A stretch of 64,000 bases of DNA from Bacteroides sp. MSB163 (GTDB lineage Bacteria > Bacteroidota > Bacteroidia > Bacteroidales > Bacteroidaceae), in the NCBI RefSeq assembly GCF_036416795.1, contig NZ_CP143867.1, forward strand, positions 5,820,001-5,884,000, read 5' to 3'. Below the pieces are notes generated by a model, which worked only from the letters and a program-made list of their open reading frames with translations, did no database searches and was not told the DNA's origin. The position numbers and the translations under genes were made by a program. The first letter of the stretch is position 1. Each line of letters opens with the position of its first letter. Positions 1 through 8,355 of this stretch are shown piece by piece.

Positions 1-883
1 CATAACAGACGTGCCCTTGTTCCGGCATATACGCTATATGTTAATTACAACCACTCCATCGTTGATTATCACACTGATCATCTTTACAGTAATGGGATTC
101 GTCATCGAAACAAACTCTACAGCGCACATGGAGGACTTTGCCACATCGCTGAAAGATACCTTCACAATCACTCCCTGGTTACTGATTGTTCCCTTAGTAA
201 CCGGAATACTTATTGCGCGAAAAGTTCCGTCCATCATTACCTTGTTCATATCCACGATGCTGGCAGGTATTTGCGCCATCATCTTCCAACCGGATTTGCT
301 ACGTGAAATAGCAGGAGAAAATAACATCTTCAAAGGGACAATGATGACATTCTACGGAAGCACCGGTCTGGATACCGGCAACAGTATGCTGACCGACCTT
401 GTGTCTACACGTGGCATGGCTGGCATGATGAATACAGTCTGGTTGATTCTTTGCGCCATGTGCTTCGGAGGTGCCATGACAGCAAGCGGTATGCTGGGTA
501 GTATAACTTCAGTCTTTGTACGTTTCATGAAAGGAAGAGTCAGCGTTGTAGCATCCACTGTTTGTTCCGGACTGTTTCTCAATCTGACTACCGCCGACCA
601 ATACATAAGTATTATCCTCACCGGAAACATGTTTCGCAATATTTATGAGAAAAAAGGATATGAGAACCGATTATTGAGCCGTACTACGGAAGATGCCGTT
701 ACCGTGACCTCCCCTCTGATACCATGGAATACCTGCGGAATGACGCAGGCAACGATATTGAACGTATCTACGCTGACCTATCTTCCTTATTGCTTTTTCA
801 ACATTATCAGTCCATTAATGAGTATCCTCGTTGCAGCCATCGGATATAAAATTGTGAAGCGTCCCGTGAACAATCCCGGATAA
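1..883 (+). CDS. nhaC: Na+/H+ antiporter, NhaC family (5' end cut by window)
   Basis: C-terminal part of a multi-pass inner-membrane antiporter that would exchange cytoplasmic Na+ for protons. The reading frame is open to the left window edge (it runs through positions 2-10), so the GTG at 11 is not a real start; about 290 residues are visible of a family usually near 450-500. Several hydrophobic membrane segments are visible, with the NhaC-like stretch ending PLIPWNTCGMTQATILNV and polar residues inside membrane segments (LTTADQY). It ends 54 bp before the next gene. The family call rests on overall resemblance to the C-terminal half of NhaC; the exact ion cannot be read from sequence. Confidence 0.8.
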   Translation, partial: ITDVPLFRHIRYMLITTTPSLIITLIIFTVMGFVIETNSTAHMEDFATSLKDTFTITPWLLIVPLVTGILIARKVPSIITLFISTMLAGICAIIFQPDLLREIAGENNIFKGTMMTFYGSTGLDTGNSMLTDLVSTRGMAGMMNTVWLILCAMCFGGAMTASGMLGSITSVFVRFMKGRVSVVASTVCSGLFLNLTTADQYISIILTGNMFRNIYEKKGYENRLLSRTTEDAVTVTSPLIPWNTCGMTQATILNVSTLTYLPYCFFNIISPLMSILVAAIGYKIVKRPVNNPG

Positions 884-937
884 AGGTTGTTTTGCAATAA
901 ACGAACAAGAATCGTAAAACCTAAACATTAAAGAATT

Positions 938-1528
938 ATGAAAAAGTTTATTGCATTAGTAGCATTAGTGATGATGAGTGCGGCAACAACCGCCATGTAT
1001 GCACAAGAAAGTAGAGCGGAACGCCGCGCAGACCGTAAGGCTCAAAGAGACGCTGAACGCGCCCGCCTGAAAGCTGAAGAACAAGTAGCCGACGCAGTAT
1101 CGTATGATGACGCCGTAGCCGCATTGAAAGCCCACCAATTCGTACTGGAAGCCGACCAGGTGATGTTCCGTAACGGACAGACAGCTTTCGTCAACTCCAA
1201 CACCAACTTCGTACTGGTAAATCAAGGACGTGGTACCGTACAGGTAGCATTCAACACGGTATATCCCGGCCCTAACGGTATCGGTGGTGTAACTGTAGAT
1301 GGTTCTACCTCGGATATGCAGATTACAACTGACAAGAAAGGTAACGTTAACTGCCAGTTCAGTATTCAGGGTATCGGTATCTCTGCACAGATCTTCATTT
1401 CGCTGACTAACGGTGGAAACAATGCTACCGTAACCATCAGCCCGAACTTCAACTCCAATACGATGACGCTGAGTGGTAATCTCGTTCCATTAAGCCAATC
1501 CAGCATCTTTAAAGGACGCTCTTGGTAA
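938..1528 (+). CDS. Exported DUF4251-family protein
   Basis: A 196-residue protein of unknown function. Residues 1-22 form a signal peptide ending near YAQ. Residues 24-50 are a highly charged Arg/Ala/Glu-rich helix (ESRAERRADRKAQRDAE). The rest is beta-rich with many Asn, Gly and Thr and matches the DUF4251 type common in Bacteroidales. A strong terminator at 1554-1600 ends the transcript, so the gene is probably transcribed alone. It is probably periplasmic or outer-membrane associated. No catalytic motif is visible. Confidence 0.8.
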   Translation: MKKFIALVALVMMSAATTAMYAQESRAERRADRKAQRDAERARLKAEEQVADAVSYDDAVAALKAHQFVLEADQVMFRNGQTAFVNSNTNFVLVNQGRGTVQVAFNTVYPGPNGIGGVTVDGSTSDMQITTDKKGNVNCQFSIQGIGISAQIFISLTNGGNNATVTISPNFNSNTMTLSGNLVPLSQSSIFKGRSW

Positions 1529-1553
1529 AGCCCTTTACAATATATATATTTCC

Positions 1554-1605
1554 ACTCCGCTGCAAATTGCCAGAAATGTGTACATTTGCAGCGGAGTTTT
1601 TATAT
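1554..1605 (+). terminator. Rho-independent terminator after the DUF4251 gene
   Basis: A perfect 14-bp stem (ACTCCGCTGCAAAT at 1554-1567 pairing with 1584-1597) with a 16-nt loop is followed by TTTTTATATTTTTG. It lies 26 bp after the DUF4251 stop and overlaps a GTG at 1578 that would otherwise extend the next gene. Confidence 0.9.
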
Positions 1606-1619
1606 TTTTGCATCCAAAT

Positions 1620-2279
1620 ATGAGAGAATTTATCATCGCAGACAATCAGGACATCACCAAAGCAGGTATGATGTTCCTACTCAGCAGTCAGAAGGATACA
1701 GCCCTGTTACTGGAAGCAGATAACAAAACCGAATTAGTTCAGCAATTGCGTCTGCATCCGCAGGCAGTAGTTATACTGGACTATACGTTGTTTGATTTCT
1801 CAGGTGCGGACGAGTTAATTGTCCTGCATGAACGTTTTAAAGAAGCAGACTGGCTCCTGTTCTCTGATGAATTGAGCATGGAATTTCTCCGACAGGTATT
1901 GTTCAGTAGTATGGCTTTCGGAGTAGTGTTGAAGGATAATTCAAAAGAAGAAATACTGTCTGCATTGCAATGCGCTTCGCGAAAAGAGCGTTTTATCTGT
2001 AATCATGTCAGTAATCTATTGTTGTCCGGCAACAATGCATCTCCCGTACGCCACACACTGAAAGATGATTTACTGACACCGGCGGAACGGAGTGTACTGA
2101 AAGAAATTGCTCTGGGAAAGACTACGAAAGAAATTGCTGCGGAGAAGAACCTTAGTTTTCATACGGTAAACAGCCACCGCAAAAACATATTCCGCAAATT
2201 AGGAGTGAACAATGTGCACGAAGCTACAAAATATGCTATGAAGGCAGGAATTGTGGATTTAGTGGAATACTATATATAA
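1620..2279 (+). CDS. LuxR/NarL-type DNA-binding response regulator
   Basis: A 219-residue two-domain regulator. The receiver domain (about 1-120) has the phospho-acceptor Asp54 (ILDYT) and the conserved Lys105 (VLKDN). The C-terminal LuxR-type helix-turn-helix (about 150-215) has the typical LTPAERSVLKEIALGKTTKE and SFHTVNSHRKNIFRKL segments. The ATG at 1620 is chosen because the upstream in-frame GTG (1578) sits inside the preceding terminator hairpin. No histidine kinase gene is adjacent, so it is an orphan regulator in this window. It converges on mnmA with a 9-bp gap. The target is unknown, and nothing ties it to the distant glycan genes. Confidence 0.88.
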   Translation: MREFIIADNQDITKAGMMFLLSSQKDTALLLEADNKTELVQQLRLHPQAVVILDYTLFDFSGADELIVLHERFKEADWLLFSDELSMEFLRQVLFSSMAFGVVLKDNSKEEILSALQCASRKERFICNHVSNLLLSGNNASPVRHTLKDDLLTPAERSVLKEIALGKTTKEIAAEKNLSFHTVNSHRKNIFRKLGVNNVHEATKYAMKAGIVDLVEYYI

Positions 2280-2288
2280 AAAGATTAT

Positions 2289-3350
2289 TCAAATACCAAT
2301 CTCTCCACTGCCGATACATATCCGGGAAGCTTCATCATATACGACACCGAATTGTCCGGGAGCAATGCCCTGTAAATTTTCAGAAGATACAATATGATAG
2401 ACCTCCCCTTCCCGTATCAGTTTTCCTTTCATAAATTCCGGTGTATGGCGGATTTTAAATGTCACATCGACTACCTGATTATGTAACCAGGGATTTTCTG
2501 TAATGAAATGAAAATCATGAATCTTAAATTCACGCCCATACTGCCATTGGGTATCATAGCCCCGTGAGACATAAAGAACGTTTGCCTCAACGTCTTTCCG
2601 AATGACAAACCAAGGACCACCACTCAATCCCAATCCTTTGCGCTGTCCGATGGTATGAAACCAGTACCCCCGGTGTGTACCGATTTTCTTCCCAGTCTCC
2701 CATTCTACAATATCTCCTTGCCGTTCACCAAGGAAACGACGAACAAAGTCATTGTAGTTGATCTTTCCCAGAAAGCAAATACCCTGACTGTCACGGCGAC
2801 GGGCAGTAGGCAATCCTGCATCGCGGGCAACGTCCCGTACTTCCTGTTTCATCAATCCACCAAGGGGGAACATCAGTTTAGAGACTTGCAAGTAGTCAAT
2901 CTGCGCAAGAAAATCTGTCTGATCCTTTACAGGATCGACAGCTGTACCCAGCCATACCTTACCATCTTTATGGACCGTAGTGGCATAATGACCGGTAGCA
3001 GTAAAATCAAACTCTTTGCCTACCTTCTGTTCAAAGCAACCGAACTTAATGAAGCGGTTACACATCACATCCGGATTAGGAGTCAATCCACGACGAATTT
3101 TATCAATGGCATAAGCAGCAACTTGTTCCCAATATTCTTTCTGCAAATCTACCATTTCCAAAGGCAATCCGTAGCGATGTGCGATAGCCGTAGCCATCTC
3201 CCAATCTTCTTCAGCAGAACAATCCACATAGTCGGTGCCGTCCATTCCTATCTTAATATAAAACAGAGACGGCCGATACCCTTGTTCACAAAGAAGGTGT
3301 ACGACAACTGAACTATCAACACCTCCTGATAATAAAACAGCTATATTCAT
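2289..3350 (-). CDS. mnmA: tRNA-specific 2-thiouridylase MnmA
   Basis: A cytoplasmic enzyme that installs the 2-thio group on U34 of tRNA-Lys/Glu/Gln using ATP and a persulfide relay. The 353 residues match the family length. The PP-loop SGGVDSS is at residues 8-14. The two catalytic cysteines are Cys97 (PNPDVMCNRFIKFG) and Cys192 (SQGICFLG). The GHYA motif (about 120-123) and the C-terminal beta-barrel are present. It is probably monocistronic, convergent with the response regulator; a dispersed repeat lies upstream of its start. Many Bacteroidetes carry two MnmA paralogues, so the genome may hold another copy. Confidence 0.95.
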   Translation of the reverse strand: MNIAVLLSGGVDSSVVVHLLCEQGYRPSLFYIKIGMDGTDYVDCSAEEDWEMATAIAHRYGLPLEMVDLQKEYWEQVAAYAIDKIRRGLTPNPDVMCNRFIKFGCFEQKVGKEFDFTATGHYATTVHKDGKVWLGTAVDPVKDQTDFLAQIDYLQVSKLMFPLGGLMKQEVRDVARDAGLPTARRRDSQGICFLGKINYNDFVRRFLGERQGDIVEWETGKKIGTHRGYWFHTIGQRKGLGLSGGPWFVIRKDVEANVLYVSRGYDTQWQYGREFKIHDFHFITENPWLHNQVVDVTFKIRHTPEFMKGKLIREGEVYHIVSSENLQGIAPGQFGVVYDEASRICIGSGEIGI

Positions 3351-3388
3351 TCTTGAGCGGTTTTGAATGAAGTGATGATTTATTTTTT

Positions 3389-3469
3389 AGACGCGGATGA
3401 CACGGATGACGCAGATTTTTTATTTATTGATGTGACAGCGCAGCCTTTAAATCCGTGTCATCTGCGTCT
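3389..3469. repeat. Intergenic inverted repeat, possible dispersed Bacteroides element
   Basis: AGACGCGGATGACACGGAT (3389-3407) is repeated inverted at 3451-3469 with one mismatch. Inside the left arm a GATGACxCxGAT motif recurs (GGATGACACGGATGACGCAGA). The look is that of the GACGCGGATGAC-type dispersed element found between many Bacteroides genes. It could form a hairpin upstream of mnmA. The function is unknown. Confidence 0.6.
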
Positions 3470-3573
3470 AAGAGATTGAATACATAGGCTAAAATCATTT
3501 ACCTCATTTCTATACCGTTTTGAGATAAATATTTATTTAGTGAGTCGCATCCAAGTCCGCATCGGGGGATGCT

Positions 3574-3683
3574 CCCATAATAACAGAGGTACATTCCCAT
3601 AACGACTGAACCTATTTCCCATAACGACAGAAAGCATTTCCCATAACGACTGAATGAGCGTTCCACTACGACTGAGCAAGGTG
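3574..3683. repeat. Degenerate 22-bp tandem array (about 5 units)
   Basis: Five units start at 3574, 3596, 3618, 3640 and 3662. Units 1-4 begin CCCATAAxxAC; units 2-4 share CCCATAACGACWGAA, and the last 7 bases vary. The fifth is degenerate (TCCACTACGACTGAG). The exact 22-bp register is maintained although 22 is not a multiple of three, so this is not coding. Similar 22-bp periodicity occurs at 31420-31507 and 36353-36638 with different unit sequences. Confidence 0.75.
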
Positions 3684-3778
3684 GAACACCAACCATTCAT
3701 CCAGTCAGCGACTTACGTATTCCTTCATGAGGCTGACTTAGCTCTGGTTTTACGCGTTTCTGACGGGTTATGAACCAA

Positions 3779-5065
3779 TCATATTTTATCCAACGCCTGA
3801 GCCAAGTCATCCAGCAAATCAGCAATATGCTCCGTACCGATAGACAGACGCACCGTTCCCGGCTTAATGCCCTGTTCTTCCAATTCCTGTTCATTCAACT
3901 GCGAATGTGTAGTGGTAGCCGGATGGATAACGAGCGACTTAACATCCGCTACATTTGCCAGAAGTGAGAATATTTGCAGGCTATCAATAAATGTCTGTGC
4001 CTCTTTCACCCCACCCTTTACTTCAAAAGTAAAGATAGAACTTGCACCATTGGGAAAATATCTTTGATACAATGCATGATCCGGATGTTCCGGCAATGAC
4101 GGATGATTTACCGCTGCCACTTTAGGATGTTTCTTCAAGAAATCAACCACCTTCAATGCATTCTCTACATGACGTTCCACACGAAGGGAAAGTGTTTCCA
4201 GTCCCTGCAATAAAATAAAAGCATTGAATGGACTGATGGTAGCACCCGTATCACGAAGCAGGATAGCACGAATACGAGTAACGTAAGCCGCAGCACCCGC
4301 AGCTTCAGTAAAACGTATGCCATGGTAGCAAGGCTCCGGTTCCGTCAATTGAGGGAATTTGCCCGAAGCTGCCCAATCGAACTTACCGCCGTCCACAATC
4401 ACGCCCCCCAAGGAACTGCCATGGCCACCGATAAACTTCGTAGCGGAGTGCACCACGATGTCTGCTCCATGCTCAATAGGCCGTATTAGATAAGGTGTGC
4501 CAAATGTATTATCAATGATCAATGGAATCTTATAACGATGTGCTATCTCAGCAACAGCTTCAATATCAATAATGTTGGAGTTCGGATTACCCAGAGTTTC
4601 AATATATACAGCCTTTGTATTCTCCTGTATAGCCTTCTCAAAGTTCGAGAGATCAGCAGGGTCTACAAAAGTAGTAGTCACTCCGTAGGCAGGCAGAGTA
4701 TGCTCCAACAGATTATACGTACCCCCATAGATGGTTTTAGCCGATACGATATGATCTCCGGCACGAGTAATATTCTCTAAAGCATAAGTCACGGCAGCAG
4801 CACCCGAAGCAACCGCCAATCCGGCAACGCCACCCTCTAAAGCAGCTACACGTGCTTCGAACACACCTTGTGTAGAATTAGTCAAACGACCATAGATATT
4901 GCCCGGATCCTGCAAACCAAAACGTGCTGCAGCATGGGCAGAGTTGCGGAATACATACGAAGTAGTCTGATAAATGGGCACGGCACGTGCATCAGTAGCC
5001 GGGTCGGGTTGTTCTTGTCCTACATGGAGTTGAAGCGTCTCGAAATGCAATTTCTTTGTTTCCAT
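3779..5065 (-). CDS. metY: O-acetylhomoserine sulfhydrylase (cysteine/methionine synthesis)
   Basis: A 428-residue PLP enzyme of the Cys/Met metabolism family that makes homocysteine from O-acetylhomoserine and sulfide. The PLP-binding lysine is Lys210 in HSATKFIGGHG, and Asp185 (IDNTFGTP) should contact the pyridine nitrogen. NIYGRLTNSTQ near residue 56 and the C-terminal TVRLSIGTEH are typical. The length fits the MetY/Met17 branch better than the ~390-residue MetB/MetC branch. It is divergent from the S41-like gene and has a good promoter at 5101-5132. Confidence 0.92.
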   Translation of the reverse strand: METKKLHFETLQLHVGQEQPDPATDARAVPIYQTTSYVFRNSAHAAARFGLQDPGNIYGRLTNSTQGVFEARVAALEGGVAGLAVASGAAAVTYALENITRAGDHIVSAKTIYGGTYNLLEHTLPAYGVTTTFVDPADLSNFEKAIQENTKAVYIETLGNPNSNIIDIEAVAEIAHRYKIPLIIDNTFGTPYLIRPIEHGADIVVHSATKFIGGHGSSLGGVIVDGGKFDWAASGKFPQLTEPEPCYHGIRFTEAAGAAAYVTRIRAILLRDTGATISPFNAFILLQGLETLSLRVERHVENALKVVDFLKKHPKVAAVNHPSLPEHPDHALYQRYFPNGASSIFTFEVKGGVKEAQTFIDSLQIFSLLANVADVKSLVIHPATTTHSQLNEQELEEQGIKPGTVRLSIGTEHIADLLDDLAQALDKI

Positions 5066-5100
5066 TGTCTTTGTATTTTTTAGGATTAATTGATTGAGTG

Positions 5101-5132
5101 CAAAGATAATGGGATGTTATGACATGGGCAAT
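5101..5132 (-). promoter_or_regulatory. Bacteroides-type promoter for the metY-like gene
   Basis: On the minus strand TATCTTTG (5101-5108) matches the -7 box TAnnTTTG, and ATTG (5129-5132) stands 20 bp upstream as the -33 element. The ATG is 35 bp downstream of the -7 box. Confidence 0.65.
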
Positions 5133-5187
5133 GACACAAGATAGGGAATTTTATACCACATTTATGGTAGATAAACAAACTATTCGC

Positions 5188-5195
5188 TAAATTTG
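5188..5195 (+). promoter_or_regulatory. Probable -7 promoter box for the S41-like operon
   Basis: TAAATTTG matches TAnnTTTG exactly and lies 26 bp upstream of the ATG at 5222. The -33 element is weak. Confidence 0.5.
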
Positions 5196-5221
5196 CAACG
5201 AAAACCAAATGATAGATACAG

Positions 5222-6568
5222 ATGAGAAGAAGGAATATACAGCTTTTCCTGCTATTTGGAGTCCTTGCATTGACAAGCTTATTCTCTTGTGGAGTAGACC
5301 GTTGGCCGGAATATTACAAATGGACCGGACGCGATCTATGGATAGACAGCGTCATGAGAGAAGAATATCTGTGGTTTGAAGACATACCCGACTCAAAAAA
5401 CGTGAATTATTTCCTCGCCCCAGAGGCTTTTTTAAAATCAATAAGATCATCACTTGATAAAGACTACTCCAGTGTCGATACATTGTATGCCACTCCTCCA
5501 CCGAGCTATGGCTTCGACTATTCCCTATATCGGATAAGCGGTAATGATACCGCCTATAATGCACTTATCACATACGTCATTCCCGGATCTCCAGCTTCCG
5601 AAGTCGGATTAAAACGAGGCGAATGGATCATGCAAATCAACGATGATTATATCACCAAAAAAACGGAGAAACTACTGACTGAAGGTGAAAATCAGAAACT
5701 ATTGTTAGGAAAATATGTTTCAGCTGTCAATGACGAAGGAGAAGATGAAAGTAAGATTGAATCTTACCGTAACGCAGTTCTTCCTGCCGCCCGTCCCGTA
5801 GAGGACGTCTCCATACCTGCTTACGATGTTTACCCTAGTGGAAGTATAAATGTAGGTTATTTGGCATATAACAGCTTCAACAAAGAAGATAATAGTGAGC
5901 TACTCCAATTATCGCAGTTCTTTAAAGATAAGAATATAACAGAGTTGGTTCTAGACTTGCGCTACAATGCCGGTGGAGAAATGGAGTGCGTACAACTTCT
6001 GGCAGATATTTTGGTACCTGCCGACAAATTGAACAGTCCCTTCGCCTCACTGGAATATAGTCAGAAGCGAAAATATAAAGACCACGAACTCACACTCGAC
6101 AGCAAGCTTTTGCAAGGAGGTGTGAACCTAAATCTATCGAAAGTGTATGTTCTGACAAGCAGTACAACTGCCGCTGCTTCGGAAATGCTCATTAATTGTT
6201 TGAGACCTTACATGACAGTAATAACTATAGGCACCACAACCAAGGGAGAAACCGTAGCAACAGAAAGTTTCCCCAGCGATCAATTCTTATGGGTGCTTCG
6301 CCCTGTTGTATGCCAAGTATTCAATTCAGAAGGTGAGGCGGACTACACCAAAGGTTTCACACCTAATTATGCAGTCAGTGAACTGAGTGATTTTGCAAAA
6401 GTACTGCCATTAGGAAATCCTAACGAGGCTTTGTTCAGTGCAGCAATAGGTATCATCGATGGTAGTATCGTACTCCCTGAACCTAAACCAGAACCCGAAA
6501 CTCAAATGACAGTAGTGAAAAGTGTGAAAGTAAAGCGCAATTTCCGCAATGGTCTTATCATTAAATAA
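5222..6568 (+). CDS. S41-family (C-terminal processing protease-like) lipoprotein, active site degenerate
   Basis: A 448-residue lipoprotein (signal peptide 1-22, lipobox Cys23 in FSCG) with an N-terminal cap, a PDZ-like region (about 105-175, PGSPASEVGLKRGE) and an S41 fold (about 190-400, VLDLRYNAGGEMECVQLLAD). In active S41 proteases the Ser/Lys dyad lies 25 residues apart in TASASE...TxGK. Here the equivalent segments are TAAASE (Ala318 at the Ser position) and TTKGE (Glu343 at the Lys position), with the 25-residue spacing kept. The protein may therefore bind peptides rather than cut them. It is followed 6 bp later by an unknown lipoprotein gene, probably one transcript. Confidence 0.85.
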   Translation: MRRRNIQLFLLFGVLALTSLFSCGVDRWPEYYKWTGRDLWIDSVMREEYLWFEDIPDSKNVNYFLAPEAFLKSIRSSLDKDYSSVDTLYATPPPSYGFDYSLYRISGNDTAYNALITYVIPGSPASEVGLKRGEWIMQINDDYITKKTEKLLTEGENQKLLLGKYVSAVNDEGEDESKIESYRNAVLPAARPVEDVSIPAYDVYPSGSINVGYLAYNSFNKEDNSELLQLSQFFKDKNITELVLDLRYNAGGEMECVQLLADILVPADKLNSPFASLEYSQKRKYKDHELTLDSKLLQGGVNLNLSKVYVLTSSTTAAASEMLINCLRPYMTVITIGTTTKGETVATESFPSDQFLWVLRPVVCQVFNSEGEADYTKGFTPNYAVSELSDFAKVLPLGNPNEALFSAAIGIIDGSIVLPEPKPEPETQMTVVKSVKVKRNFRNGLIIK

Positions 6569-6574
6569 ACCAGA

Positions 6575-7429
6575 ATGAAGAAGAATATTCTCATAGCTTT
6601 ACTATTCATAGGAGGATTGACAGCTTGTAGTGATAACAACGAAGGTTCAGATATACCCAATAATCCGGTATATCCTGTAACTCATTTCTCTAAAATAGAA
6701 TTAAAGGAAGCCAAGGAAGAGCCAGGTGCACCTGCTGTTACTGTTACTCAGACTTACGATTATAGTGCCGGTCGATTGAGTAACTTTACATCTACACAAA
6801 GTTTCGTAGCTGGAGGAGAATTGTTTAAGATAGAAAATGCAACAAATGTTGTTTATGGAGATCATCAGGCTGTAGTAACAGATGAAATTAATAATATCTC
6901 GACCTACACGTTGGATGATAATGGCTATGCTATAAGTTGCGTGCGCCAAGAAATGGATGGTAAAATACGCTCTTATACTTTCGATTATCTTATCAATACA
7001 GAGGGAAAATATTTCCTGAAAAATATAACAGAAACATTAGACGGAAATAAGCCCTATTCTTCTATCAACATAGATTATAGTAGCTATAGAACACTACGCA
7101 TCACCCAGCAAGTTGACAAGTCCGAACAAACTTACATAGCCAGCACATCTACCGGCAATGAAATAGCCAACACTTCAGAGATTCCGTACCTATTCCTGAC
7201 AGATCTATATCCCCTTTCATTCCACTCGGTTGCCATTTATGGTAAGTTTTTGGGAGATGCATACAATACTCTGATTACTAACCTCAGACCAGAGGATAAC
7301 AGTGGAAGCAACGAAACCACGACATATAAATATGAATTCGACAGACGAGGTATCGTTACTTCCTGTGATGAGGTGACCAAAAGTTACGGTCACAACTACA
7401 TGCGTACTGTATATTATACAATCGAATAA
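6575..7429 (+). CDS. Lipoprotein of unknown function
   Basis: A 284-residue lipoprotein: signal peptide then lipobox Cys18 (LTACSD). The body is beta-rich with repeated YxFDY/YDYSAGRL-type strands (VTQTYDYSAGRLSNFTS; YTFDYLINTEGKYF; YKYEFDRRGIVTS), as in DUF4595-like surface lipoproteins of Bacteroidales; that comparison is tentative. It starts 6 bp after the S41-like gene and is probably its partner in a two-gene operon. No enzyme motif was recognised. Confidence 0.7.
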   Translation: MKKNILIALLFIGGLTACSDNNEGSDIPNNPVYPVTHFSKIELKEAKEEPGAPAVTVTQTYDYSAGRLSNFTSTQSFVAGGELFKIENATNVVYGDHQAVVTDEINNISTYTLDDNGYAISCVRQEMDGKIRSYTFDYLINTEGKYFLKNITETLDGNKPYSSINIDYSSYRTLRITQQVDKSEQTYIASTSTGNEIANTSEIPYLFLTDLYPLSFHSVAIYGKFLGDAYNTLITNLRPEDNSGSNETTTYKYEFDRRGIVTSCDEVTKSYGHNYMRTVYYTIE

Positions 7430-7438
7430 ATTGAGATA

Positions 7439-8266
7439 TTATTTCTTGAAGAATTTATCAAAGAAAAGAATTTGGTAATCGATAGAATTATTCCAATATT
7501 GCCCGTTATGCGCACCAGGACGAGTGATAAAGTCATGACTGATATTCTTCTCCAATAAAGCTTTATGCAATGCTTTATTTACTTCCAAAAAGAAATCTTT
7601 TTCGCCACAATCGATAATTAATGCCAAATCACCATCTGTAATCTTATCAATCTGGGTAATAACAGTATGCTGGTCCCATAAAGCGCTGTCGGCTTCATAA
7701 TCACCGAGTTGTCTGCTCATCTCCCAATTCTTCGGAAAAGGACGAATATCCACTCCGCCACTGGTACTTCCTCCTGCACCAAATATATCTTTATGACGGA
7801 TTGCAAGCCACAAAGCACCATGTCCACCCATGCTCAATCCGGTAATGGCTCGTCCTTTTTTCTCCGGAATAGTAGCATAGTTTTTATCTGTATATTTCAC
7901 CAGTTCCGAAGCTACAAAAGTTTCATAACGATAAGCCTGATTTTTAGGGCTATCCCAATACCAACTGTTTTTACCATCAGGACATACAAAGATAATTCCT
8001 TTTTCATCTGCAATCTTAGGTAACTCCGGTTTCAATCCTACCCAACTACGTGCATTACCACCATAGCCGTGCAACAAATAAACTACCGGACAAGCCTCAG
8101 CTTCCTCACCCAATACTTTATCAGGGAGTACATATACCACTTGTACTTCTTTATTCATGGATGGACTTTTTACCATAATGGTATCTACTCGTGCCGCCTG
8201 TGTCGCAACAACTGAAAACAGCAATAAAACGCTAAACAAAATTTGTTTTCTTTTCATGTCTTTCAT
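7439..8266 (-). CDS. Exported esterase (esterase D/antigen 85-like alpha/beta hydrolase)
   Basis: A 275-residue exported hydrolase with a signal peptide of about 22 residues (ending VATQAA). The nucleophile elbow is GLSMGGHGALW; the acid is likely in IDCGEKDFF and the histidine in PGAHNGQYW. VVYLLHGYGGNARSW forms the oxyanion-hole strand. Family relatives de-esterify small acyl groups, including acetyl or feruloyl groups on polysaccharides. The substrate is unknown. It is convergent with the preceding lipoprotein gene and not obviously part of the glycan locus. Confidence 0.82.
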   Translation of the reverse strand: MKDMKRKQILFSVLLLFSVVATQAARVDTIMVKSPSMNKEVQVVYVLPDKVLGEEAEACPVVYLLHGYGGNARSWVGLKPELPKIADEKGIIFVCPDGKNSWYWDSPKNQAYRYETFVASELVKYTDKNYATIPEKKGRAITGLSMGGHGALWLAIRHKDIFGAGGSTSGGVDIRPFPKNWEMSRQLGDYEADSALWDQHTVITQIDKITDGDLALIIDCGEKDFFLEVNKALHKALLEKNISHDFITRPGAHNGQYWNNSIDYQILFFDKFFKK

Positions 8267-8323
8267 TCTTTAATAATCTCTATAAATAGGCAGCAATATT
8301 AGTAATAAAATTCAAAAAATTAG

Positions 8324-8331
8324 TAATTTTG
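8324..8331 (+). promoter_or_regulatory. Probable -7 promoter box for the CNNM/CorC gene
   Basis: TAATTTTG matches TAnnTTTG and lies 24 bp before the ATG at 8356. This also argues against the in-frame TTG at 8329 as the start. No clear -33 box. Confidence 0.5.
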
Positions 8332-8355
8332 CAATATAAACTATTCATAACCTAT

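Larger units (their letters stand above)
3351..3778. other. 428-bp intergenic region between mnmA and the metY-like gene
   Basis: Holds the inverted repeat at 3389-3469 and a 22-bp periodic array at about 3574-3683. A short open frame on the minus strand (3499-3696) is an accident of the repeat and shows no protein-like composition. No RNA gene was recognised. Confidence 0.6.

Noticed and set aside
1578..1619. Extension of the response regulator to a GTG at 1578
   Set aside because: The GTG lies inside a perfect 14-bp terminator hairpin; the ATG at 1620 begins a standard receiver domain.
3499..3696. Short minus-strand open frame next to the metY-like gene
   Set aside because: It is produced by the 22-bp non-coding array, whose period is not a multiple of three.
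8329..8355. Longer CNNM/CorC protein from a TTG at 8329
   Set aside because: The TTG overlaps a TAATTTTG promoter box; the ATG at 8356 directly starts the first membrane helix.
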